Assembly: GCA_046289975.1 (NCBI GenBank)
Contig: JBKBUQ010000014.1
Location: forward strand, 1-35,182
Reading direction: 5' to 3'
DNA length: 35,182 nt
Source of the DNA: UBA2798 sp046289975
GTDB taxonomy: Bacteria; Bacteroidota; Bacteroidia; Flavobacteriales_D; UBA2798
Below, piece by piece: positions 27,401-33,263 of this stretch. The notes under the pieces were generated by a model. The model worked only from the letters and a program-made list of their open reading frames with translations. It was not told the DNA's origin and did not search any database. The position numbers were made by a program, and so were the translations under genes. Position 1 is the first letter of the stretch. Every line of letters starts with the position of its first letter.

Positions 27401-27961
27401 ATAACCCTTAGAACTCACCCATACTGTTCCGGATTGATCACATATAATGCGATAGGCGTGACTAAACCCAAGACCATCATTAATACCGTATTTGTAAAAT
27501 TTTATACCATCATAACGCAATACACCGTAGCCTCCTGTTGCGAACCAGATGTTTCCTTTTTTATCCTGCGTAATATCCCAAATAGCTTTGTCGCTGAGAT
27601 CAAACGGGGTTGGAACTTTCTCAAATCGTTTTCCGTCGTATTTGCAAATTCCTCGATCCGTTCCTATCCAGATGGTGTTCTTTGAATCTGAATAAACCTT
27701 CAGAATCATATTTGAACTCAATCCATCAATCATGGAATACGACACAAAATCTATTCCGTCGAAGCGATTAAGGCCCCCACCAAGTGTTCCCAGCCAGATG
27801 TAGCCGTTATGGTCCTGACAGATGGTTGAGACCTGCGATTGCGACAAGCCTTCGTCTAAACCGTAAAAACGGAAATTCCAAACCTGTGCATTTATGCTGA
27901 GGTTGAAGAATAAAGCAAGCAGTATAAAAAAGCGTTTTTGCACTCCTTGTGAAGATAACAA
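24431..27961 (-). CDS. Reg_prop/Y_Y_Y sensor with PAS and SpoIIE phosphatase (1176 aa)
   Basis: Large transmembrane sensor. A signal peptide (FILLALFFNLSINAQ) is followed by some fourteen Reg_prop beta-propeller units (about 30-650, recurring GNVWIGFDGGG-like motifs), a Y_Y_Y domain (about 690-755, YRYMLEGVDQDW), a membrane helix (FYALLLPLVVILFYVFLLI), a coiled coil, a PAS domain (about 815-935) and a C-terminal SpoIIE/PP2C phosphatase (VSGDFYW, DCTGHGVPGAF, DGMDIG, QVDDVLVIG). The front half matches the periplasmic sensor of Bacteroidota hybrid two-component systems, but the kinase output is replaced by a phosphatase. No ATG start exists near the signal peptide: TTG at 27961 or GTG at 27943 are the candidates. 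The gene starts 13 bases after the hydrolase stop. Confidence 0.92.
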   Translation of the reverse strand: MLSSQGVQKRFFILLALFFNLSINAQVWNFRFYGLDEGLSQSQVSTICQDHNGYIWLGTLGGGLNRFDGIDFVSYSMIDGLSSNMILKVYSDSKNTIWIGTDRGICKYDGKRFEKVPTPFDLSDKAIWDITQDKKGNIWFATGGYGVLRYDGIKFYKYGINDGLGFSHAYRIICDQSGTVWVSSKGYGFARFKGELFENIADISTSVNLNIDDIAETTAGELLFFTPQGTFQLNGNKFITAGLSQEVKGEVVASLLDKNGSLWVATNTNGVFRFSKDGASAEHFKSENGIPDVAPLCLFEDKQGNVWIGFDGGGCAVFMGDRFIHFNKQTGLPNQFVRSILQDNSGKIWFGTENGIAVYDENKFTILNEETGMPNAFVHSLYQDKKGRVWAGTEDGPVLFDGTKINHYPYSSETEVGQVFCFLEDPESGELYIGTENGIMVFNGNEFENRYKKQLPGVLVFSLRLMGRNDIWVSTNKGLFRFNGTNFHQQVLKDEYGPLDALDCWRDPKGNTWVITSRGVVILRKNGTKEILRTKNGLHADNLYLMVFDGRDLWIGSDKGLDRIIPDEDWAVKEIRHYGKEEGFTGMECNANSVLKDRKGRLWFGTIKGVTCYFPDKDKLHPTPPPLLLTGMRLLYEKTNWKEKYQDDQFSSDMPDNINLHPGDDHITFDFIAFDFYNPKNIRYRYMLEGVDQDWSPPDKENSATYSYIPPGEYRFAVKACNSDGFWSEPVYFSFSVDAPFWKKKWFYALLLPLVVILFYVFLLIRTRNLNKAKRQLEEKVRERTSELNAQKEQLQKLSIVASKMNEGVIICDQNGNIEWYNDSYFKTIGYTKEQYFESAYGKVKTLQELSSYKSLSTVFKNFPKTREAIVYDSPHQNQQGEVEWTRSSIVPVFNDADELNKIIAIYTNITDRKNVEIALEQANKDFLDSVKYAKRIQEAVLPHAVILENEFPNSFVFYKPRDIVSGDFYWFAKVNNVFLWALADCTGHGVPGAFMSLIGNEYLHQVTHNALFTGPEQCLHFLDKQITRALHQDGGDKDSRDGMDIGLCAIHTKDNLCQFSGANIPLYLIRNGEVIEMEAVKEAIGGYNERGKDFYSHEFPILPGDTMYMTSDGFIDQFGGTNGKKFMRRNFRELILRIHTLPMDEQKTIIETEFNNWKNNRKQVDDVLVIGIKIP

Positions 27962-27974
27962 AAAGCAGATTGAG

Positions 27975-28781
27975 TTACTTAATGTATTCGTCGAAAAAAC
28001 GAAGAATTGTTTCGCTGTGTGAAGCCCAATAGGAATAGGTGTGACTACCGTTTTCGTCGATGTGCTGAACCACTTTCAGAGCAGGGTTCGTTCGGGATAA
28101 CTCTTTAACAAAATTCTCTGTCTGAGTGTACGGACACATCTTATCTAGTTTTCCGTGAATGAGTAACAAGGGCATGGTAAATTCTTTAGCACGCAGGTAG
28201 ATATTGTCTCTACCCGACCATCGCTCTGGAAATTTTTCCTGGGGTCCATAAAAGCCGGAGTTTATGGGCTCGTTGAGGAGTAATCGTTGGTCGAAATCCG
28301 CCGACAGACATGCAGCTGCCTTAAAAATTTTAGGGTTTTCCAATGCCAGTAAAGCAGCACCCCGGCCACCCGTGGAGAGTCCGGCAACAAAATTGTTTTT
28401 TCCAGGCAACAACAAGGAGAATTTATTTTGGAGAGCAGTTATGAGCGTATCCGTAATCCACCTTCTTGTTGGAAAGGGTCTGTACTTTTCTATGGTTTCA
28501 GGATAGGTTTGCCAATGATAGGTGCTTTTACCTAGATCCGGCATTATCAAAACATACCCTTTTGTGAGAGCCAGTGAGCAGATGCTTGTTTTGTCGCACC
28601 ACTGTGTAGCAGGAAAGTTCCACCCGTGTAAAAGCAATATTGAGCCTTTTGCTTTTGCTTTGGGAAATGAAAGGTGTACAACTCTTTTTTGATTATTCTG
28701 CTGAACAGTGATTATAGTATCCTTATTCGCTCTGGTTGAAGGAGAGGCCATCAATAAAATAAATGTGAATAAGCGAACCAT
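27975..28781 (-). CDS. Exported alpha/beta hydrolase
   Basis: Alpha/beta-hydrolase-fold protein of 268 residues, probably an esterase or peptidase-like serine hydrolase. A short hydrophobic N-terminus (FTFILLMASPSTRA) suggests export. The oxyanion-loop segment LLLHGWNFP precedes the nucleophile elbow GLSTGGRG (Ser). The acid is probably Asp in HGKLDKMCP, and the catalytic His lies in ENGSHTYSY. The substrate is unknown. The ATG at 28781 is preferred over a TTG six bases upstream. A perfect reverse-complement TAnnTTTG box at 28785-28792 lies only four bases before the ATG, so if used the message would be almost leaderless. It is the first gene of the minus-strand series leading to the Reg_prop sensor, TPR phosphatase and dxr. 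Confidence 0.85.
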   Translation of the reverse strand: MVRLFTFILLMASPSTRANKDTIITVQQNNQKRVVHLSFPKAKAKGSILLLHGWNFPATQWCDKTSICSLALTKGYVLIMPDLGKSTYHWQTYPETIEKYRPFPTRRWITDTLITALQNKFSLLLPGKNNFVAGLSTGGRGAALLALENPKIFKAAACLSADFDQRLLLNEPINSGFYGPQEKFPERWSGRDNIYLRAKEFTMPLLLIHGKLDKMCPYTQTENFVKELSRTNPALKVVQHIDENGSHTYSYWASHSETILRFFDEYIK

Positions 28782-28853
28782 GATCAAAAATACAAGTTTA
28801 AGAATAGCAAAGGCTATGCCCGAAACTTAGTTTGGCTCTCGGTCTGATACAAC

Positions 28854-28881
28854 AAAAAAAACCCCAAACTTTTGTTTGGGG
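28854..28881 (-). terminator. Duplicated tRNA-Cys terminator (copy 1)
   Basis: On the minus strand CCCCAAAC-AAAA-GTTTGGGG (28881-28862) forms an eight-pair stem and is followed by eight T. It is the same hairpin as the one after the intact tRNA, so any transcript passing the first terminator meets a second before the hydrolase gene. Confidence 0.75.
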
Positions 28882-28895
28882 CTTGGTTTTTATTG

Positions 28896-28911
28896 AGGTC
28901 CCGAGCGGATT
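28896..28911 (-). pseudogene. tRNA-Cys 3'-end fragment
   Basis: These sixteen bases match positions 58-73 of the intact tRNA-Cys gene at 29074-29144: part of the T loop, the 3' strand of the T stem, the 3' acceptor strand and U73. Nothing resembling the D or anticodon arm follows upstream, so it cannot fold as a tRNA. It is the end of the duplicated block. Confidence 0.65.
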
Positions 28912-28974
28912 AACCATGGTGTTCCGCATAAAACGAGCGAATTCAGAAAACCAATCAATCGCTATCGCTCGCTA

Positions 28975-29039
28975 TTTTTTGTTGCACCATCCCTTTCGCT
29001 CAAACCGAAGTTTGGTTCTCGGTCTGATGCAACAAAAAA
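28975..29039. repeat. Nested inverted repeat between the two terminator copies
   Basis: Twelve-base perfect arms, TTTTTTGTTGCA (28975-28986) and TGCAACAAAAAA (29028-29039), enclose an inner five-base pair of arms ACCGA/TCGGT (29004-29008 and 29019-29023). The right arm overlaps the start of repeat copy 2. The left arm is outside the repeat, so it has a separate origin. Confidence 0.6.
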
Positions 29040-29089
29040 CCCCAAACTTTTGTTTGGGGCTTGGTTTTTATTGAGGTCCCGAGCGGATT
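29009..29089. repeat. Direct repeat copy 2 (terminator plus intact tRNA-Cys 3' end)
   Basis: Partner of the segment at 28829-28911. This copy is continuous with the complete tRNA-Cys gene, so it is the likely parental copy. Confidence 0.9.
29034..29059 (-). terminator. tRNA-Cys intrinsic terminator
   Basis: On the minus strand CCCCAAAC-AAAA-GTTTGGGG (29059-29040) is followed by six T and lies 14 bases past the tRNA 3' end. It should end transcription of the tRNA and of any message reading in from folB. Confidence 0.88.
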
Positions 29090-29144
29090 CGAACCGCTGT
29101 AGGAGCTTTTGCAGAGCTCTGCCTAACCACTCGGCTACAGGACC
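29074..29144 (-). tRNA. tRNA-Cys (GCA)
   Basis: A 71-base cloverleaf on the minus strand. The acceptor stem is GGTCCTG/CGGGACC with one T-G wobble, followed by discriminator U73, the base expected for cysteine identity. U8 and A9 are present, the D arm has GCC/GGC with a GTGGTTA-like loop, the anticodon stem is GAGCT/AGCTC with loop CTGCAAA (anticodon GCA), the variable loop has four bases, and the T arm is AGCGG-TTCGAAT-CCGCT. CCA is not encoded. It lies 41 bases past the folB stop on the same strand and is followed by an intrinsic terminator, so it may be co-transcribed with folB or have its own promoter. Confidence 0.96.
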
Positions 29145-29185
29145 TTTACGGGGTACAAATATACAAAAATTTGAAGAACTACATT

Positions 29186-29536
29186 TTATCCTTCCATGCT
29201 TACGCTTACACTATGGAGGTCGGCTTCAGCTGGGGGGTTAATTTTGTAGAGTGTAATCTTTATTTTTTCAGCTTTGGGATAGACTTCCCTCGTGCGTAAA
29301 ATGATCCTTCTAGCAACAGTTTCTATGAGTTTACTGCGAACCGCCATTTCTTCTTTTACCAATTGTGCAATTACAACATAATCCGCTGTTAGATCGAGGT
29401 TGTCTTCTAAGGCCGCTTGCTCAAAATCGATATGAATATCCATGTCGATTCTGTAATTGGTGCCAACCATAGCTTCTTCGGGGAGACAGCCATGATAGGC
29501 ATAAACTTTAAGGTTGTTGATGGAGACGATGGCCAT
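29186..29536 (-). CDS. folB: Dihydroneopterin aldolase
   Basis: Cytoplasmic enzyme of 116 residues in tetrahydrofolate synthesis. It cleaves 7,8-dihydroneopterin to 6-hydroxymethyl-7,8-dihydropterin and glycolaldehyde, and may epimerise at C2'. The family pattern is clear: INNLKVYAYHGCLPEE, the GTNYRIDMDI strand, DLTADYVVI, and the late IETVARRI and KITLYKINPPA segments. The ATG at 29536 is chosen over an in-frame upstream start because it lies two bases past the stop of the TPR/SpoIIE gene and opens directly into the domain. Other folate genes are absent here. The tRNA-Cys gene follows on the same strand. Confidence 0.95.
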   Translation of the reverse strand: MAIVSINNLKVYAYHGCLPEEAMVGTNYRIDMDIHIDFEQAALEDNLDLTADYVVIAQLVKEEMAVRSKLIETVARRIILRTREVYPKAEKIKITLYKINPPAEADLHSVSVSMEG

Positions 29537-29538
29537 GA

Positions 29539-31518
29539 TCAGATGTAACGAATTCCCAATAAGCAAATATCATCAACCTGCTCAATTTCCGATTTCCATT
29601 CCTGAAAAGCATTTTCTAATTTTTTCTTTTGATCGGAGCTTGTACGGGATGATATTGAACAGAGAAGCTTTTCAAGCTGTGCGTATTTGAATTTTTTTCC
29701 GTCGGGACCACCAAACTGGTCGGCATAACCATCAGTTAATGCGTATACCATATCTCCTTTTTCAAGCGGAATTTCCTGTTGGGAAAACGCGATCATTTTG
29801 CCGGCATGATAGCCTATTGGCATTTTGTTGGCCGGATATTCCGAAAGGGTGTTATTCCTGACAACATAGATATTGTTGTTGGCACCGGCATAAATTACTC
29901 GGTTATTCCTTTTTTCAAACTTGCAAATGGAAATGTCCATTCCGTCTTTACTTTCTTCGGCATGACCTTGTTGTTTAAGTGCGAAAATAATCCTGTCACG
30001 CAACAGGTCTAGAATTTTTGCCGGCTCGTAAACCGATTTTTCATTTACAATTTCGTTCAGATAGCTTGTCCCAAGCATACTCATGAAACCACCCGGAACA
30101 CCATGTCCGGTGCAGTCTGCTATTGCAATAATTGTAGTGTCAGAATCAGGCGAACTGGCCCAATAGAAATCTCCGCTTACGATATCCTTTGGCATAAAAA
30201 GCACAAACGACTCCGGAAAAATAGTTTTTATGTCTTCTTCCGTTGGCAACAATGCGGTTTGAATTCTTTTTGCGTAATTGATGGAGTCGGTAATCTGTTT
30301 GTTTGTTTCTTCTACAACAGCTTTCTGTGTTTCAATTATTCCTTTTTGCCTTGAAATCACACGGAAACGATTAAACAAAAACAAGGAGAACAATACAACC
30401 AGAATCAATACAGTTACTGATGCATAAATAATGATTCGCTGCTGCTGTTTTTCTCCGTCGGCCTTGGCTTGAATGCGAATCATTTCTTCTTCTGCCTTTC
30501 GATCAAGTTCTTTCTGTTGCTGCTCAAGCGCAAATTTTGTGCGCATATTACTGATCTCCTCATTGCGCTGTGTGCTGAAAACGGAATCGTTTAAGCGTGT
30601 AAATTCTTCGTGGTAAAAGAGGGCTTTTTCAAATTCTTTTAACTCGCGGTGTATCTTGTACATCCCCTTATACGCTTTTACCCCGCTGAGCATATCGTGG
30701 ATCTCGTTGGAAAGCTGTATAGCGTCGGAAAAGTATTTTTTTGCAGTGCCCACATCGCCAAGACTCTGGTAGCACACACCAAGACTCGCCATTGAGCTTG
30801 CCATGCCCTGTCGATGATTGATTCGTGTTCTGATCTCTAACGATTGTGTGTGGTATTCTAATCCTTTTTTGAAATCGCCCTTTTCAATATGCACATTACC
30901 AATATTGCTTAGTGAAACCGCGATTCCATAAGGATTTTCCAACTCCTTATTCATCTCCAGACTACGCTGATAGAATTCAAGAGCCTTGTTAAATGCTTTG
31001 ATGTTGAAATAGATATTTCCAATGTTTCCATTAACCGCTGCAATTCCCTCTTTCTGATCAATCTCAATACACATCTTAAGACTTCTTTCCAGATAATCCA
31101 GCGCTTTTTTTTGATCGTTTAATCGTTCATAAATAGAACCAATGTTACTGAGTGAACTTGCAATTGCAGGTTTAAATAGAATGCTTTCCGCAATGTTGAG
31201 TCCTTGTTGCTGATGGTAGAGTGCCTTGGCATAATCACTCATTTGCTCGTAGACATTACCGGTGTAACGATGCGCATTCGACAATCCTTTTTTGTATCCG
31301 ATACGTTCTGCCAGATCAATACTAAGTTTTCCAAAATAAAGTGCAGAGTCGTTGTTTGCACCGTAATATTCCCAGATTAATTCATTGTAGGCCTCAACCT
31401 TTGCTGTGTCATAATCAGAATTGGCAACCACCCTCAATAGGCTGTCAACCGGCAATTGTGCTAATAACAATTGCGGAAACAATAAGAGGACGCATAACAA
31501 TAAGGGCAGACGAATCAT
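29539..31518 (-). CDS. TPR-sensor SpoIIE/PP2C-family phosphatase (659 aa)
   Basis: Second TPR/SpoIIE protein. Order: signal peptide (about 1-20, LLLCVLLLFPQLLLAQ), about seven TPR repeats (about 25-310, with units such as SLSNIGNVHIEKGDFKKGLE), a long charged coiled coil, a membrane helix (IIIYASVTVLILVVLFSLFLF), a second coiled coil ending INYAKRIQTALLPTEED, then a SpoIIE phosphatase domain (VSGDFYW, DCTGHGVPGGF, DGMDIS, TDGYADQFGGPDGKKF, QVDDICLLG). All metal-site Asp positions are kept. It shares its phosphatase layout with the 723- and 1176-residue proteins but its TPR sequence differs. It lies 39 bases after gltX and two bases before folB on the same strand, so it is embedded in a housekeeping operon. 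Confidence 0.93.
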   Translation of the reverse strand: MIRLPLLLCVLLLFPQLLLAQLPVDSLLRVVANSDYDTAKVEAYNELIWEYYGANNDSALYFGKLSIDLAERIGYKKGLSNAHRYTGNVYEQMSDYAKALYHQQQGLNIAESILFKPAIASSLSNIGSIYERLNDQKKALDYLERSLKMCIEIDQKEGIAAVNGNIGNIYFNIKAFNKALEFYQRSLEMNKELENPYGIAVSLSNIGNVHIEKGDFKKGLEYHTQSLEIRTRINHRQGMASSMASLGVCYQSLGDVGTAKKYFSDAIQLSNEIHDMLSGVKAYKGMYKIHRELKEFEKALFYHEEFTRLNDSVFSTQRNEEISNMRTKFALEQQQKELDRKAEEEMIRIQAKADGEKQQQRIIIYASVTVLILVVLFSLFLFNRFRVISRQKGIIETQKAVVEETNKQITDSINYAKRIQTALLPTEEDIKTIFPESFVLFMPKDIVSGDFYWASSPDSDTTIIAIADCTGHGVPGGFMSMLGTSYLNEIVNEKSVYEPAKILDLLRDRIIFALKQQGHAEESKDGMDISICKFEKRNNRVIYAGANNNIYVVRNNTLSEYPANKMPIGYHAGKMIAFSQQEIPLEKGDMVYALTDGYADQFGGPDGKKFKYAQLEKLLCSISSRTSSDQKKKLENAFQEWKSEIEQVDDICLLGIRYI

Positions 31519-31557
31519 CTCTCTGCAAGATAGTGAATAGCGGCGAATGGAAAAACT

Positions 31558-33099
31558 TTACGACTTGATTGCGGCAATTGCTTTTTCAAGTCGCTGAACG
31601 CAAACATCCTTTCCAAACAAAGCTGCCATTTCGAACAATGCGGGGCCTCCGGCAGCACCACTCAGGCAAACGCGGAACAGCTGCATCACTTCTCCTGTTT
31701 TTACACCTACCGTTTCACAGGTAGATTTAAACATCTCTTCTGCACTGGCTGCGGTAAATGATGTTGAGCTGCGAAAGGCAGTGGTGATTGTTATAATGAA
31801 AGCCTCAGATTTTTCATTCCAGCGTTTTTTAATCACTTCGGCATCGTAGCTTTCCGGCGCTTGAAAGAAATAACTTCCCAGCGACCAAAGTTCGGTCACA
31901 AAATGTGCTTTTTCCTGAAGCAAACGACAAACTTCAGTGGTATAGGTCTTATCGGCTTTCACACCTTTGCTGTTAAGCTCAGGTTGCCATAGATCTGCGA
32001 GTTGTTCCGGACTTTGTCTGCGCAAATATTGCTGGTTGAACCACAGCGTTTTTACAGGATCAAATTTCGCTCCGGCTTTACTGACTCTTTCAAGCGAAAA
32101 TTCTTTTACCAATTCTTCAAGCGAGAAAATTTCCTGGTTTCCGCTGCTGTGCCATCCCAATAATGCGAGTACGTTGATAAACGCATCAGGAAAGTATCCC
32201 TTTTCGCGGTAGCCTGAAGAAATTTCTCCTGAAGCAGGATCTTTCCACTCCAATGGAAAAACAGGAAAGCCCAAACGGTCGCCGTCACGCTTGCTTAATT
32301 TTCCATTTCCATCCGGTTTTAGCAATAGAGGCAAGTGTGCAAATTCAGGCATAACGTTTTCCCAGCCCAGGTAACGATACAATAACACGTGTAACGGAGC
32401 AGAAGGAAGCCACTCCTCTCCGCGAATAACATGGGTGATCTGCATCAGGTAATCGTCCACTACATTCGCAAGGTGATAGGTTGGCATGCCGTCCGATTTG
32501 AAAAGGATTTTATCATCTAGTTCTGCGGTGTTAACAACAACCCAGCCCCTAATGATATCTTTTAGTTTCACTTCTTCATTACGAGGCATTTTAATGCGCA
32601 CCACATATGGGTTTCCTGATGCAAGCCTTTTTAGGACCTCGTCTTCAGGAAGTGTCAGCGAATTTTTCATGTGCTGACGCGTAATGGCGTTGTAAGAGGA
32701 ACTTTTAGCCTTTGCAGCTTCCAGTCTTTTTCTCATTTCCTCTAATTCTTCCGGTGTGTCAAATGCATAATAAGCGTGTCCGCTTTTTATCAGTTGATCG
32801 GAGTATTGGGCGTAAATGCCTTTTTCTTTACGTTCACTTTGGCGGTAGGGTGAATGCGGACCATCACCAAAACCAACGCCCTCGTCAGGACAAATGCCAC
32901 ACCATTTTAACGATTCGATGATATAAGCCTCTGCACCCGGAACAAAACGAGCCTGATCTGTGTCCTCGATACGAAGTAGAAAATCACCACCATTTTGTTT
33001 GGCGAACAGGTAGTTATATAGCGCAGTGCGCACGCCGCCCATGTGTAGGGGACCTGTAGGACTGGGAGCGAAACGAACGCGGACACGACGATTGATCAT
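31558..33099 (-). CDS. gltX: Glutamyl-tRNA synthetase
   Basis: Class I aminoacyl-tRNA synthetase of 513 residues that attaches glutamate to tRNA-Glu, and in organisms lacking GlnRS also to tRNA-Gln. The HIGH-type motif is in FAPSPTGPLHMGG (His19), and the KMSKS-type motif reads KLSKRDG near residue 270. The RIEDTD segment, the HVIRGEEWLPSAPLH substrate region and the C-terminal anticodon-binding helices are in the expected order. The length is normal. A TATCTTTG box upstream on the minus strand gives a likely promoter. It is the first gene of a unit with the TPR/SpoIIE phosphatase and folB. Confidence 0.97.
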   Translation of the reverse strand: MINRRVRVRFAPSPTGPLHMGGVRTALYNYLFAKQNGGDFLLRIEDTDQARFVPGAEAYIIESLKWCGICPDEGVGFGDGPHSPYRQSERKEKGIYAQYSDQLIKSGHAYYAFDTPEELEEMRKRLEAAKAKSSSYNAITRQHMKNSLTLPEDEVLKRLASGNPYVVRIKMPRNEEVKLKDIIRGWVVVNTAELDDKILFKSDGMPTYHLANVVDDYLMQITHVIRGEEWLPSAPLHVLLYRYLGWENVMPEFAHLPLLLKPDGNGKLSKRDGDRLGFPVFPLEWKDPASGEISSGYREKGYFPDAFINVLALLGWHSSGNQEIFSLEELVKEFSLERVSKAGAKFDPVKTLWFNQQYLRRQSPEQLADLWQPELNSKGVKADKTYTTEVCRLLQEKAHFVTELWSLGSYFFQAPESYDAEVIKKRWNEKSEAFIITITTAFRSSTSFTAASAEEMFKSTCETVGVKTGEVMQLFRVCLSGAAGGPALFEMAALFGKDVCVQRLEKAIAAIKS

Positions 33100-33122
33100 A
33101 GGGCATGTTTTGAATAAGGCGA

Positions 33123-33130
33123 CAAAGATA
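33123..33130 (-). promoter_or_regulatory. Candidate -7 box for gltX
   Basis: The minus strand reads TATCTTTG, eight of eight to TAnnTTTG, 24 bases before the gltX start. The nearest TTG further upstream is at 12-base spacing, shorter than the usual 19-21, so the -33 element is not established. Confidence 0.45.
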
Positions 33131-33196
33131 GAAGAGTACTGTCAACAGAAGAGCGGGACTTAAAAAAATGAACCCTTTTTCTGCTAAGGTTTATAA

Positions 33197-33227
33197 TTGG
33201 ATAAGGAGTCAAAATTCACGATATTTA
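33197..33227 (+). promoter_or_regulatory. Candidate promoter of the DUF4175 gene
   Basis: TTG (33197-33199), a 20-base spacer and GATATTTA (33220-33227). The spacing is right for a Bacteroidota promoter, but the -7 box matches only six of eight positions. It lies about 37 bases before the proposed TTG start. Confidence 0.3.
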
Positions 33228-33263
33228 CCGTAACATAACGAGGTTTAAACCGTTTATCTGTAA

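Larger units (their letters stand above)
28829..28911. repeat. Direct repeat copy 1 (terminator plus tRNA-Cys 3' tip)
   Basis: An 83-base segment repeated at 29009-29089 with only two substitutions and a two-base difference in an A-run (eight against six A). It contains an intrinsic-terminator hairpin and, at its right end, the last sixteen bases of the tRNA-Cys gene. Confidence 0.9.

Noticed and set aside
28829..29089. Two-copy repeat considered as a CRISPR array
   Set aside because: Only two copies of 81-83 bases, with a terminator and tRNA end inside. No regular spacing and no cas gene.
28829..29144. Present-day integrated island at tRNA-Cys
   Set aside because: The repeats are only 97 bases apart and no integrase or cargo lies between them; at most a scar remains.
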